Translations under genes and position numbers: made by a program | Notes under the pieces: model-generated | What the model saw: the letters and a program-made list of their open reading frames with translations, nothing else | The model's database searches: none | What the model was told of the DNA's origin: nothing | NCBI GenBank assembly: GCA_018857735.1 | Contig: JABMCL010002087.1 | Location: 192,501 to 256,500 of the forward strand | From: Alviniconcha marisindica | Taxonomy: Eukaryota > Mollusca > Gastropoda > Provannidae | Direction: 5' to 3' | Length of the DNA stretch: 64,000 bases | In this document: positions 46,901-59,700 of the stretch, one piece after another | How positions within the stretch are numbered: the stretch's first letter is position 1 | Layout of the letters: every line of letters begins with the position of its first letter

Positions 46901-48165
46901 TGAGCCGAGTTTTGTAATGTAAAAACGAGTTTTTGACGGGGGGGGGGGGGGGGGGGGGGGGGAATCAAAACGCTCACATGTATCACACAGTCAACAGAAA
47001 TTGTCAGAGCAAAAGAGATAGTCGTCTTTGTAATCAAAGGAAATAGTCCCAGCAAATAATAATTTTCACAGCAAAATATTATTTTTCTCATGCAAAAAAA
47101 TATATCCCGCTTTCGCCAAAGCATACTTCACTGCCGCTCATGAATGTCTGGTTGACTGGGCGTAAAACACCAAGTTACTTACTCTCATAAATGTCTACTC
47201 AGCAAAAAAACGTACTGCATCTACCATTTTTATTATTATTGTGCAGTCCTAAAACCTAAGTATTTCTTATTTAGCCTGCTGCCCCGATGAAGTGTATGTA
47301 TCGTCTGGGCAGGAAGGACTTGGTTGCTTTCAGTAGTACTTTCATGGAACATGGCTTCACCAACGTGCAACGTGGTACAAAGGATGAGCACATAACGCCA
47401 CGCTTCGACTTGGAAGCGCTGAATCGGACACTGAGGACTCTTGCCGCCAGATGCTGTGTTATCAAGACTGATCGGTACAGCTGAAGGCGGTATTTTGAAG
47501 CAGAAAAAAGGCCTTGTGACGGAGATCCATAACAAGAGCCATGTACTAAGGTCGCACGTGCCCCTTTCAGCCGGAACGCTTGATGCAGGGACATCCGAGG
47601 GCCAGAAGCATCGCCGAATGCTTTGTTTTATTTTGTGTAGGAATAAATGTTGTGGACTTGACTGTCCACTTGGCTTACATATGAGAAGAGTTTTGAAACA
47701 GGCATTTGCTTATGACAGACTGAGTTTATCGTGCGGAGGTACCGGTCCCGTTCATTTCTTCCTGCCGCTGTCCGCCTATCAACGTTGGAGGAAGAGCAGG
47801 GGGACTAGGCCAGACTTCCTACCGTTTTATCTGGGTTTTGTCTGATTGCCTTTCCTAATCTAATAATTTCATTGAAGTAGTTATAATTACCTGTTCACCG
47901 CGGACTAACTTACACCCGTTTTGTTTTATTACCGCTTTTACATCTAATGATCTATTTAGAGTGATTTTGGTTCAGTCCGCACTTGTTTGATTTATTATGC
48001 CGAGTAGTGGTCGGGGGGTGGGGTGATGGGGGTATTTATTTATTTGTATATAATGGCTTGTGTTTTAGCATGCTACCTGTGGTTTTAGTGCGTTATTTTT
48101 TTAATGTGAATGTATGTGTTTATTCAAGTTGATAGTGTTGGCCTTAATGAGCTGCTGGTATGTAT
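46901..48165. other. Receptor 3' flank; no gene seen
   Basis: Poly-G at 46938-46962; a candidate poly(A) signal AATAAA at 47642-47647. Overlapping open frames on both strands at 47271-47845 (60-130 codons) carry no motif I recognise. Confidence 0.4.
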
Positions 48166-48184
48166 GAATGACAGAGTGAAATTT

Positions 48185-48465
48185 GCTTTATCATGTTGTC
48201 CGTTGTCACTGTACCTTGAGTGATTATCTGTTGTCACTGTACCTGAAGTGTTTAAAACTCCTGTTTTTCGGTTGTCTGTTGCCGCTGTACCTTAAGTGTT
48301 TGTCTGTTGTCACTGTACCTTAAGTGTTTGTCCGTTGTCAATGTACCTTAAGTGTTTGTCCGTTGTCACTGCACCTTAAATGTTTGTCCGTTGTCACTGT
48401 CACTGTACCTGAAGTGTTTGTCTGTTGTCACTGTACCTTAAGTGTTTGTCCGTTGTCATTATACC
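48185..48465 (+). repeat. Tandem repeat, about 28-bp unit
   Basis: About eight copies of 'TGTTTGTCCGTTGTCACTGT' + ACCTTAAG with scattered changes. Confidence 0.9.
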
Positions 48466-48942
48466 TAGTCTAAAGAATCTGTTCTGAAATGTTTTAACTT
48501 GTTCTATAAGCAGTTGTCAGTTGCCTTAAGCGTTTGTCCGTTACCCAGTCTAAGGAGCCTGTTCTGAAATTGTTAAAGTTGTTTTGTTATGATCTCATTA
48601 AAAACATCGTTCTTGTTAACATTTTATGTGTTTTAATCTTGTGTCAGACGCCGTTAAATGTTAGTGATACATAATGATAAATGTATTATTATCTTTATTA
48701 TCTTGGTTTCAATTAATCCCACTATAACGTTTGATAACAATAATATATATGTATTATTTCGGTTGCAGTGTATCCCTTTGTGTTTGTAGTCTCTGAGCCC
48801 AGCAGGTAAAGACGACGATCATACAAACTGCATACAGCTCAGAATTATTGCGATGATTTGACACCATAAGTATAGTGAGGCGCTGTTCCGGATTTAGCCG
48901 AGCCATGTCATACCAGAAACGGTTATTTCAAATGAATGCATG
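48462..48942 (+). repeat. 481-bp direct duplication, copy 1
   Basis: From TACCTAGTCTAAAGAATCTG to TTTCAAATGAATGCATG. Copy 2 is at 50188-50668 and differs by scattered substitutions and small indels. Confidence 0.9.
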
Positions 48943-50187
48943 TTTAACGAGACCGCTCATTCTTTCTTTGTGTGGGGTAGTTCGTGAGCGTATGTTGCCT
49001 CGCATTGTTGTTGTCACTGCTAAGCGGGTTGTATCGTGTACACGGATTACATGTATCCGGCATTTGTCACGTTGCTCGCAGACATTTCTTGCCTCTTCTT
49101 TCTTTTCAGAAAATGTTTTTTGTTTTGTTTTGTTTTTTCCCCTGTTCTCTTCCACCATGCGTTCTTTCTTTTTTATCTTTGGCTTATTTGCCATATCGTA
49201 CCCGCTTGTTAGCTTGCCTGATTTGGGCAGCCATTTTACATTTCTCGTTTCGTCTGCATTTGTTTACAGCCCGATGCTTTGTCATCGGTAGTCCTGATTA
49301 GCGATTTGCTTTATCAGTCTACAGTCTTTGTTTTTCTAGATGGAAGCCGGGTTAGTGAGGGGTTAGTTAGAGTTAGTTAAGGTTAGTTATGGTTAGTTTG
49401 GCTTTCCATCTGTTTGTCGTTGGCACAGTTATTTTTGCTCTGTTCTCTTGTGGTTTTGACTGTATTTGTCCACTCATTTGTTGCAGACAGTAGTCTGTTA
49501 GACTGTTGTGATTTGGTGGTGTGTGTTTTTTCTCTCCACCTTATGCTTGCAGGTAGGCCACCATTTGGGTTTTTGAGATGGGTTCAGCTGTTTTGCTCCT
49601 TTCATTTGGTGTCGGCTGTTTGCTTGCCTGGTTAGGACAGCCATTTTTCGTTTGCCACCAGCATTTGTGGTTTGGTCTTTCTTTCTTTGCCACAGCCATT
49701 TGTGGTCTGTTCTTTCTGTCTTTGCCACAGGCATTTGTGTACAGTCTCTTTCACGGCCTTTTCTGCCGTAGGCATTCGTGTTAGACTTTTTGTCTTTGCC
49801 TTGTTAGCGCTTGTTTCGGGGTATCAGTGTACCTCTCGACTTTTGGTATCATGCTGTGCGCTTGCTGCCCGTCAGCCGAGTGGGGAGCCGCGCGGTCAGC
49901 CGGCCAGTATACTGTGTAGCATGGACAGGAGACTGACCAGTGGTTGGCCTTGGTTTTAGTCCACTGCGTGGCTTCGAGACGCGTTTGGTCTGTGATTTGT
50001 TGTTTTTCTCCTGTGTCAGTCTTTCTCTTCTTTTTCCTTTTTTTTTCTTTCTTTTTTTCTTTTCTTCTTCTTCCCTTCGTTCTTTCGTTTTGCTTGATGT
50101 CCTCGGATGCTGAAGAGCATAATTATTAGGGACAATTAATTAGGGGCAATATGCGATGTCGACCGACTCATGCCGTGAACTTCGTTG
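48943..50187. other. Spacer between the duplicated 481-bp segments
   Basis: Rich in T and in 'GCCACAGGCATTTGTG'-type short repeats near 49650-49780. No gene recognised. A family A-type SINE 3' module is at 50093-50140. Confidence 0.4.
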
Positions 50188-50668
50188 TACCTAGTCTAAA
50201 GAATCTGTTCTGAAATGTTTTAAGTTGTTCTGTAAGTGGTTGTCAGTTGCCACTGTACCTTAAGTGTCCGTCCGTTACCCAGTCTAAGGAGCCTGTTCTG
50301 AAATTGTTCAAGTTGTTTTCAGTGTTATGGTCTCATTAAAAACATCGTTCTTGTGAACATTTTATGTGTCTTGATCTTGTGTCAGCAGCCGCTAAATGTT
50401 AATGATACGTAATGTATCTTTATTATCTTGGTTTCAATGAATCCCACTATAACGTTTGATAACAATTATATATATTGGTTATTTAGGCAGTGTATCCCTC
50501 TGTGTTTGTAGTCTCTGAGCCCAGCAGGTAAAGACGACGGTCATACAAATTGCATACAGCTCAGAATTATTGCGAAGATTTGACACCATAAGTAAAGTGA
50601 GGCGCTGTTCCGGATTTCGCCGATCGCACCATGTCATACCAGAAACGGTTATTTCAAATGAATGCATG
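50188..50668 (+). repeat. 481-bp direct duplication, copy 2
   Basis: See copy 1. Similarity stops exactly after AATGCATG: copy 1 continues TTTAACGAG, copy 2 CGCATTACTC. Confidence 0.9.
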
Positions 50669-50761
50669 CGCATTACTCACCCTATTGTTGATATCACCAA
50701 CGATGCCAAGTCTGCCCCCGTCCACCGCCATGATGTTAACCGATTTGGAGTAAACCAGTAA
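50669..50761 (+). CDS. Possible terminal coding fragment, unknown
   Basis: Starting at the break of the duplication, one frame reads RITHPIVDITNDAKSAPVHR, then HDVNRFGVNQ and TAA, with an AATAAA six bases after the stop. The peptide looks protein-like but an upstream exon or start was not found and the reading could be chance. No function proposed. Confidence 0.2.
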   Translation, partial: RITHPIVDITNDAKSAPVHRHDVNRFGVNQ

Positions 50762-50969
50762 AACAATAAATCGGCTAGTAATTCTACCTTGTTGTTTTTT
50801 GTTTCTTTCTTTTGTTATTCTTGTTCGTTTCTGTTGTTGTTGTCTTTTCTTTTCTTTTTGTCTTTTTTTTTGTCCGTTTGAATGAATGTTAGTTTATGAT
50901 ACGCGAAAGCAATTTATGATACGCATTAAAAAAAAAACTTCCGCGCAAAATATGTATGTTCATAGAGCA

Positions 50970-51034
50970 GGAGGGGGGGGGGGGGGATACATATTCACAC
51001 ACACAACACACAACAAGAAGCACACACAACACAC

Positions 51035-51103
<69 letters not shown>
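50970..51103. repeat. Poly-G tract and (CA)n microsatellite
   Basis: G run at 50973-50986, then CACAACACAC variants and about 30 CA units. Confidence 0.97.
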
Positions 51104-51105
<2 letters not shown>

Positions 51106-51910
51106 AGAGAGAGAGGGAGGAACGAATAAAAGACATGTAGGACGGAAAATTACGAGCTACAATGAAAGAACTGGTGTGTTTTGAGAGTAGACTGGAAAGA
51201 ATGAATAGCCCGTTTCCCTGATGCTCCTGGGCAGGGCGTTCCACTAGGAAGGGGCGATATATATGTTCAAGGTTCGTTTATGTACAACATTGAGAAGAAC
51301 AGTTTAAAACTGAACAGGCAAGAGTTTGCTCAGAAAATACAACTCTAAGTATTTAGATGCCGATGTGGCCTTGAAATTTGATCAAGATCACCGAAACTGG
51401 CAAATAGCAACAAGAAAGGTGGGTTTAAAGCTCACTATAAGTAAGCTGTAATTTGCACAGTTATGTATTTATTTGTTTGGAACTAGGTCCAGAAAGGTGC
51501 AAACTATCTCCATTAAAAACTCGCCAAAAAGGGCTTATGCGTTGCCTTGTTTGCGTAGGTGGCAACAATGCAAAGCAATATAAAACTGATTTATCGGGTT
51601 ACATGAATCTAACTTGTAGCTTTATCTTTGCAATGCCCCATTGCTCTTGAAACGAGGTAATTAAAACTAGTATGCACGGCAGAAGTTAGTCAGGAAATGT
51701 TTGAATTAAAGAACTCACTGTGTCTGAGACATGAAAACGCCATCGTTAACGTTTTTCGAAAAGACAAGAAACAGATCAATTACCTCAATGCATGCCGAAA
51801 GTAAAAAACGAACAAAACAAAAAACACAACACACACACACAACCAAACAACAACAACACACACACACACAAACACAATAACAATGTGGTCTACGTATCTT
51901 ACAATCGGTT
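51104..51910. other. No gene seen
   Basis: Mixed-composition DNA with AC/AAC-rich stretches at 51800-51880. No repeat family or coding pattern recognised. Confidence 0.4.
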
Positions 51911-52089
51911 GATGATGATGATGAAGTGTTGCTTAATGTCCTCAGATGTCGGCTGACATATTAGGGACAAGCTGTGACCAATGCCGAAGCATGGTTCAAT
52001 AAAACTTTACGTCCACGGAAACCAGAAGGCTCGTTAGGACGGACAGCCCAGGACGGCCACCTCGACTCTCACACAGCTCCTGAACTATC
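51911..52089 (-). repeat. SINE, family A, with target-site duplication
   Basis: Full long form with a (GAT)n tail at its left (3') end. CAATCGGTT flanks it on both sides (51904-51912 and 52091-52099), the target-site duplication expected from retrotransposition. Confidence 0.9.
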
Positions 52090-52104
52090 CCAATCGGTTC
52101 TTTT

Positions 52105-52400
52105 CTTTCTTGGTGCTTTACGTCCACGGAGGCGAGATGGCCTATTAGGGACGGGGACAGAGTGGGAAGGGGACGACAGAGTGAAGGCTCGACCACGGAA
52201 ACCGCCCGAAAAAGACAGGAGAGACCGTGGACCACCGCCAGAACAATGAAAGTGTTAAGGCGGTGTCCCCTCGCCATTGCCCAGCGACTTGTGCACTGCG
52301 CAATTGCTGTTTCAACTGCTGTGCTTGGCAGAGTCACAAAGACAATGTCCGTTGCACTGCTGTTCACGAACAACTTGGACAACTCAAGCAAAGGAAGTCC
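52105..52400 (-). repeat. SINE-like element with the shared 3' module
   Basis: 'TTGGTGCTTTACGTCCACGG' and 'GATGGCCTATTAGGGACGGG', then a body with 'CCGCCAGAACAATGAAAGTG' and 'GCGACTTGTGCACTGCGCAA', shared with 42240-42455. Confidence 0.75.
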
Positions 52401-53585
52401 AGCTTTCTTATTCCAGCTCCACCTCCCTACTCATGATCTCTTCTGGGCTAAGTTGAGGGTCCAGCTCCACCTCCCTCCTCTAAGATCTCTTGATCTCGCC
52501 TGGAACCCTGCCAATCGGTTTCACTGAATCAACAGCCAGTTTATACTGTCGGATTAGGTTGCATAACCATGAAGTAGCCAAAAGAACTTTTTCTTAGGCA
52601 TGTCATTTTCTGTCTTCGCTAGTTTGATAATACAGTAGTAGGGTAGGGTGATCAAGAGGCCACAATGCAAAAAAAATTGTATACCATTGTGCTTCGTAAT
52701 GAGTCTTTGACTCATAAAAAAAGTAGGTAAGCGCAATGATTCACGAGTGTTCGTCTGCCCATGCATGGCACAGACCTTTTACCGATTTCTTTTTCTTGGG
52801 GACTATTTCAATTTTGCATGATGATAACCTATTAATTTTTGGGGGGTTGGTATCAAGGTCACAGAGGAGTTGGAAAGTATAAGGGGGAGTTTTACTTTCA
52901 GCTACGTGCATAACGTGTGTCTGTGCGTTAGATCAGTGTTGGCTGGTCTGCGGCAGTCCAGCCGGCGTGTTAACCTGCACACCATGAGCCAGCCTTCCCT
53001 CCCCTCCGGGGATTTTACCACATGGTAATATCTGGGTACCCTGACCATCAAAGTACACAGTTCAGGTTGTCTGCAAGTGAGCTGTTGCTGTTTGTGTCTG
53101 TGCTGCTGGTTCTAATAAATGCACTATCCGGAACTCCAAATTGCGACGACCTTAACTCTTAGCAACTCATTTATTATGACAAAAAAGGCCTTTTCCAAAG
53201 ATTATTTTATCGTTTGAACAGTTTAATATGTTGTAGCTTTCCGTTTCTCTTTGTCTTAAATGTGTCCTTGTTATTGGGTACTGCGGACGCAGAAACATTA
53301 AGGTCCTCTCTGTTAAAAATCCAGAGCTGACGAATGTTTTCCCTTAAAAGCGCGGAGTAGGTCAGAATATAGCGGAGTATGATTAGTCAGTGCCAGAATT
53401 TCTTCCTTGACCTAATTTCCGCTTCCCCGGTCCATTCACCTTTCTTTGATTGTGTTCTGTGTAGAACAGTGAGCCAGCTTTTTGCTTGTGTTTTGGTTCT
53501 TTGCGTTTCGAACAGGTGTGAAGAAACTGTGACTATGATTTATCCTGAGGTGACCCTGTGCGGTTGACGAACTAAATAACTTAAA
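52401..53585. other. No gene seen
   Basis: A family E end-like GACCCTGTGCGGTTGACG lies at 53550-53568. Remaining DNA is unassigned. Confidence 0.4.
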
Positions 53586-53588
53586 CAT

Positions 53589-54150
53589 GTGCAATGGTCC
53601 AGTCCTGTTATGGTGGATGAAATATATGAGTATATACCGAATCTGCATGGGAACCACACATTGTGCTACTTTAGGAACGACTGCAGAATATTGAAACAAA
53701 AGAACCCATCAGAAGGGAGTGATGTAAGCTCCTCAAAAAAGCGAGAACAGCAAATCCGTCAGCAACCAGAATACTAGCTGTTGCCCAGTGACAGATGTCT
53801 TTTTGTGTGTGAAAAGACTCGAATAACAAAGAAACATGCTGAAAAAATCAGTCAAATATATGACAAAAACAGCTGAGGACTCTGTCAAAGAAGCAGTCAC
53901 AAGAAAACAAGATCAGCACATCCTTTCGAAGGTGCAAGATACTGACTTGGCTGCTCGAGAAGCACATTACCATGCCACCTGTCGGAGAGATTACACTCGA
54001 GAGGATGACAGTCACCAGGAAACCATCAAAGACACTAAAACCATTGAAGAGCAAGCTTCCAACAAGACCATAAATATATTTTCAGTACATCGTTCAGTAT
54101 GTTATAGGCAGAATCGTTTAGAGATAAAGAGATTACCACGTTAAGGAAAA
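53589..54150 (+). pseudogene. Decayed intronless gene of unknown, probably mobile-element-linked family
   Basis: Three plus-strand blocks in different frames follow each other: LHGNHTLCYFRND (53650), SDRCLFVCEKTRITKKHAE (53788-53845), and the longest, 53836-54144, with KVQDTDLAAREAHYHATCRR and DYTRED. A 'CxxC..K' block followed about 40 residues later by 'A.YH..C...Y' is a recurring zinc-binding-like layout in large families of uncharacterised invertebrate proteins that I associate with mobile elements. Frame changes and stops show it is not functional. The family name cannot be given; a chance set of frames is possible but the collinear Cys/His layout argues against it. Confidence 0.4.
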
Positions 54151-56205
54151 AGTATGAAACTGGAACATTCCACGCGTCTTTTCTGCAGAGGTAAATAAGT
54201 GACAGATGTCAACAAAATGTGTCAACACACCTCATCCTTGTTGAACAGTCACAATGCCACCATGCAGATGCATTAATAATGCACACCAAAAGGGCCAATT
54301 TTCAAGCACTCTTGATATTCCGCAGTTAAGGCAACTAGAACCATTCCTGGAGTAGATGGCCATGGCTTGCATACCGTGAATGGAAAAGTGGGAGGTATAC
54401 TGGACAGACTGTTTCTTCATGCCACAAGACCTGGTTAAAATCCAGGTGGAGCAGCCCCAAAAAGAAGATGACTATCAAGAATACACAGAGCTCGAGAATC
54501 TTGATGGCTTCAGGTTTGAGGCTGACATATATGTCTAAGCTGGACATGCATTCAGTGTCACTCACAGTAAGGGACATTCAGGTTCGGCAACCTTCTATGG
54601 CACCGGCTTTGGTACCTGTGGCTGGGGAAAATACACTCAAGCCATAATAATAATAAGCAGTAAGCAGAAAGTCAATAATGATTTGTCAAATCATTGACAG
54701 TGTGGACGATCACTTTTGTGAATGTCTTTGATATTTCCTAGCTGTTCTTCTGTTTTCTTGGCAAAGAGCCTGCTGACTGCAAGCTGATACCTGAAACTGT
54801 CCAGCAGTTGCATTCTGAATTAAACCAAACCAGAGATGCCATCCGGTGGCATCAGTTTAATGGCTCCGAAATCTAAACTGTTTTACTCAGACATAACAAG
54901 GGCAAAACTGGTAAGTTAACATACATCGGGCATGTTTCTTGCCTATCTTCCACGGGGTGTAGAGTACTGTGAAACTGATTTCCGGTTAAATGAAAGTAGA
55001 CCAATGAATAAGCCAGCACCTGCAGAGGTTTTGTGGAAGTAGTTTACTGAGGCTTGAAAATATGTGCATTTTTGTAAAAGGTTCCTTAACTTTTGAACTT
55101 GAGTATATTCTATTACGTGACGTCATCAATTAATGCATGTGTTAATCAAACATTCTCTGCGACTCTCTTGGTCACCATAATACATTTGGTGGTAAAGGAA
55201 GCACTTTTGTTCAATATTTTTACACGAACATTGTACGAAATTATGCAACGTGACATTGTTTTTTAATACTTCATTAATCCCACGTGCGGAATTCAGGCCA
55301 CCATACCTGGGTAAGACGACAGCAGCCGCAAGAGCAGTGCTACCCCGGCCATTGATACTAGCATGTGCAGTATTTTTGTGTGTCCAAACAATGGTTGCCA
55401 GTTGTTTGGGATTTGTAAGGGACACGCCCATTTTAATACATGCGATTAAGCTGCTATGTACCATATCAGATAATCCCTAAAAGCAGAGTAGTTCATCTTG
55501 CAGACATTGAAAAGACACATACTGAGCTATCCAAAAATCATTGCCCCCCCCCCCCCCCCCCCCCGGGGGGAAGGGGGGGGGGAGGTTTCGATACCTGGCC
55601 CATGGACTATAAATGTGATCAAAGGCCAGCTTTGTTGCAGTGCATGATGGTAACACTTGTTGACCTTACTCTCTCGTATTACATTAAATGTCCTTGACCA
55701 CATATTAGTGTCGCAGCTGCATCACTTTAAAGTTGTCCGTTTCAGTGAACACATGAATTAGATCACACAAAGAATACTTTTTATTGACTTTTGACATATA
55801 TGTTCAGGGAGATACTGGACACATTATTTTTGTCTCGACTTGCTTTTGTTTTTTCTTGGAGACTTTTTGAGTGAGATTGTTCAATCTTTGGCACGATTAT
55901 AACCTCTGCCAGTTTACACCAGTTTTGGTGACCTTGGCGTCGGTAAAAACTGTAATGAATGTCTCGTGAAGATCTCATTCAGCTACTCTGCGTGAGCCGT
56001 TCTTATGAGCTTGCGTACTTAAAGGAAATAATTTACGGAAGCAACGAAATAAAATGAAAAAAATTGGAGGGGTGTGTGGGTTCTGTCTAGGAGGCTAAGC
56101 AAGATATCTCAAATATCGCATGATAATAACCTCCACTGATCTTTGCATGCCACGTTCGGTAATCTTCATCGATTTTTTACGGTTCATTTTCCCTTGTCTG
56201 TTCAT
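54151..56205. other. No secure gene; possible continuation of the decayed gene
   Basis: Short peptide-like stretches (PETVQQLHSELNQTRDAIRW near 54790-54850) could continue the pseudogene. A poly-C/poly-G palindrome is at 55543-55581. The rest is AT-rich. Confidence 0.35.
55543..55581. repeat. Poly-C followed by poly-G palindrome
   Basis: About 22 C, then GGGGGGAAGGGGGGGGGG, able to fold into a GC-only hairpin. Such sequence is easily mis-assembled. Confidence 0.95.
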
Positions 56206-56209
56206 GTCT

Positions 56210-56672
56210 GGGGAGCGGGGATAGCTCAGTGGTTAGAGCGCCAGACTCGTGATGAAAGGTCACGGGTTTGAATCCTCTGCATGAGCGGCGGGAGAATTTT
56301 CTTCTCCAGGGTCAACTTTCTGTGCTGACTCTTATTTCGGTATCCGTTCCACCCCCGTGTTACCGCGGTAGCACGTAAAAGACCCGGATCATTCTGCCAA
56401 AAGTGCAGGTGGCAGGTACAGCTAAATACGCATGCACCTTAGGTATGTGGCTTTGCATGAAGTGACATGGTGCATGGTTGTATGGTGTACACAGAACGTG
56501 CCGAGATGGCAGCAGTTTCATGTGGCATCAGCCATGCCAGCGCTGTAAGTACACCACTTCGGTGGCGTATTTAAAACGCTATAAAAAGATAGTTACTCAT
56601 AACTCATGTAGAATCCCATGCGAGCGCAGTGAGTCTGCTTGAGAGCGGAGAATAGTGCTATATAAAAGCGAT
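56210..56672 (+). repeat. tRNA-derived SINE, family C, near full length
   Basis: It starts GGGGAGCGGGGATAGCTCAG with box A 'TAGCTCAGTGG' and box B GGGTTTGAATCC, a tRNA-like head. A body of about 380 bp follows, ending 'GTGCTATATAAAAGCG'. Reverse copies are at 34490-34840 and 61725-61945. It is not a functional tRNA: the acceptor stem does not close and the body follows directly. Confidence 0.9.
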
Positions 56673-56699
56673 CAACAACCACTGTGTATGATATATCCA

Positions 56700-56770
56700 A
56701 GACAAGCTTACTTTATAGATTGTCCCTAATATGCTTTTAGCATCTGAGGACATTAAACAAAAACAGAACG
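56700..56770 (+). repeat. SINE family A 3' end
   Basis: GATTGTCCCTAATATGC, then ATCTGAGGACATTAAACAA and an (ACGA)n-like tail. It abuts the family C element, so the two may be a composite. Confidence 0.6.
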
Positions 56771-59700
56771 AACGAACCGCTGTGTTTCGCCCCAGCGAAT
56801 GTGACCTCAGTAGTGGGCTGGGTATTGGGTCTAAGCCATCATAGGCTACTGCATAAAGCTGCCACCATAGCAAACCAACGGACCAACACACACACAAACG
56901 CGCATGCACGCTGTTTTATGTTTGTTGTATACTGTTCATTTCACAACTGGAAGGAAGAATCGGACCATCGGTCTGCAAATGATTTTATATATATATAAAA
57001 AGAAGAAGAAGAGAAAGACTTCTTTGGGACATTCGTGAGCTTTTCTTTTATTGGACCATCAGAAACTATTGCTCCGCTCATCCTCATTTTATTTCACTGT
57101 TGCATAATTCAAGTACAGCTGACAGTTGTTGCAACCTGAAACAGCGCTGGTCTAGCCTATCCATTACTCTTGTCATTACAACAGAATTATGCACCACAAG
57201 TGTGACACAAATGGACAAGGCCAAAATCTGAAATTCAAAAGACCTGTGCTATTATTTTGCACTGGCAGAAAAGTGGAAAAGTACTTCCACATTGTAAGCC
57301 CTTGAAGTCCAGTGCACTAACTACAACTTGAAACCAACCTTGCAAGCTGCACACTGGATGAATCAAAGGTGTGATTACAAAAGCACCTCTATTACAACAA
57401 ACCAAAGCCGACAATAATGAAAGAAATGTACACAAGAAACAGGCACCACATCAGCTCTCACCATCATTTATATGTAATGTATTAACATTGAATGGTTTTG
57501 GTCTATGTACTAAATGAACACGCCTTAGTGCTTGGCTTGGCTATGCTGCATGTAAAGCATTGACATGGAATTCCCTAAGTGCTGAACAGGCTGATGATGG
57601 CAGTGAGCAATCAGTGTGCAGTCAACAAGTGATGTAACAGTTCTGACTAGTGCACAGGCTGATCGATATCTGGCCTAGAGAAGAGCAAGATGCCTCCTTG
57701 AAAGTGTAGTTCAAGATTCTAAAAGCATGTACCAAATTCTTTCAACATCAAAGAACAGAAAAAACATCTGATTCATTGCGGTGAGCCTGCCATGGAAGAT
57801 ACTGCATGACTCAAATTGCAACCAAACTGGAAAATTCAACAATAATAAATAAAGCGTAACACCACTTATGTACAACCACCAAAGAGAAAAGTGTCATGAA
57901 CTTCTTTAATCAGCAAGTTGAAAAAACATGGGGCAAATAACAGAAACCAACAATTTTATGTACATTAAACACACATATACACTGACTCACAAGAATAATT
58001 TATAAACAAGCACAAACATACATAGAAATTTGGAGAGAACAAAATCAGACAGGACTAGTACTCCACTGATCTGGAAAGAATCATTGCAATGATCAGTGCT
58101 GTTTTGAATAGTGAAATAATACACCATGAAGCAATATGCTACTGGCTCTCTGTGTCCAGAAGTCCCCCAGCAGTTGAACACTGAAAATATATAACAGATT
58201 CCCTCCACTTCACGTTAGTCCAATAAATCACAAGTGAACGCACGCATGCTAGCCTTAAATCAGCATCAGAGAGCCAAGGCTCATACTGATTGAACATCAT
58301 CAGCTATAGATCCTTAAGTGGAATGGTGTGTCCTGCCTGAGACTTGAGCACCGTTCTGCACTGTGAATCTCGCTTGGTGATCAATTTTCAAATCAAAGAC
58401 ACCATTCCTCCCTTGATTCTGCAACTAATCATGTTCAACATCTGAGTCCAGATTATCAAGTTTGTCTTCGTTTCAACAGAACAATAAATTTGCATGCAAG
58501 TTTGAAGTCAGCCATGTTTGATGCACAGCATAGCCTGTCTAACTGGCCCCAATCTTTGATCATCACAGGGCCAGTTTGCCAGATGTTACTAGACATACAT
58601 TCATGGGCCTCAGTTCCCTCACTGCAACAAAACTGTGCTGAAAGTGCATTTTATGTTTCCCTCTCCCATTTGCAGTACACGAATTATTACTCTTTCTTTT
58701 AAAATTTATTTTACTTATATAAATGATATAAACTTGCACTTTTAGTATTAGACCTTATAATTCCTAACCAATTTTCATTCCCCTTACTGCCCTTTCTACT
58801 GCCTTTTGTTTCCCAGTTCCACTGGGCCTGTTTCATAGCTGTCATGGGTATTCTTATTTGCCTTGCTGTACTTCAGCTACCATTTATTTGATAACCATAA
58901 CTGCAGTGTTGCTAGCCATGGGGAAAGTTTTGGGAGCATTGTAAGAGGAAATAAAAACAGCAGCTCCTGTAGTTCTACACAACACTAAATACAAGGCTTT
59001 TTTTTCTTCTTCTTTTTTGAAAATATTTGGTTTTAGCCAGCAACGCCTACACTGTGACATTATTTACATCATATGCTTTCAAATGACAGGCAAAAGCAAT
59101 ACCTCCAACTGAAGAATGTTCTAAAAAAATATATCAATAAAAAGCAGCACAAAAGACAGATGATAATTTGATGTGGTATGACGGCCTGCTGCCACTTGCA
59201 AGGAGATTCAGCCCACATGCTGATACAGCATGCTCCTCTAAGGGTGATTTCTCCTTCATCCTCTTGTCTTGGCCCCTGCCCTGTTAGAACTACGCTCATC
59301 CCTGAAGGGCCAGGGGTGCAGGCTAAACAGAGTCACAGTTGGTAAAAGCAACTGGACTGGACTCACTACAAGCTTCTCGTCTCAACATGATGAAAACCCC
59401 TGGATCAACTAGCCAGCCATACACATGGACACAGATAAACCAGGCATACATTATTTCCATTGCTTGTGACATAACTTTTCCCCCCATTGTAACTGAACAT
59501 GCCAGCCGAATGGTAAAGTCTCCAATTTTAACACAGAAGGACATTGCCCCTGATTTCAACATTCTGACTTACACTGATAAATCAAATTCAGGGGGGTCTG
59601 CAGAGCTATAGCTCAAAGGAAGATTTTGGTCTTGCTGCAGTGTAGCTGGACATATTTTTGCTCTCCTCTCAGTTTTGTGCTCATCTTTTGAGAAAACGGC

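Noticed and set aside
47271..47845. Overlapping open frames of 65-134 codons on both strands
   Set aside because: Both strands are open, no motif is recognisable, and the position fits the receptor 3' flank.
56210..56285. A tRNA gene
   Set aside because: Boxes A and B are present, but the acceptor stem does not close and a SINE body found elsewhere follows directly.
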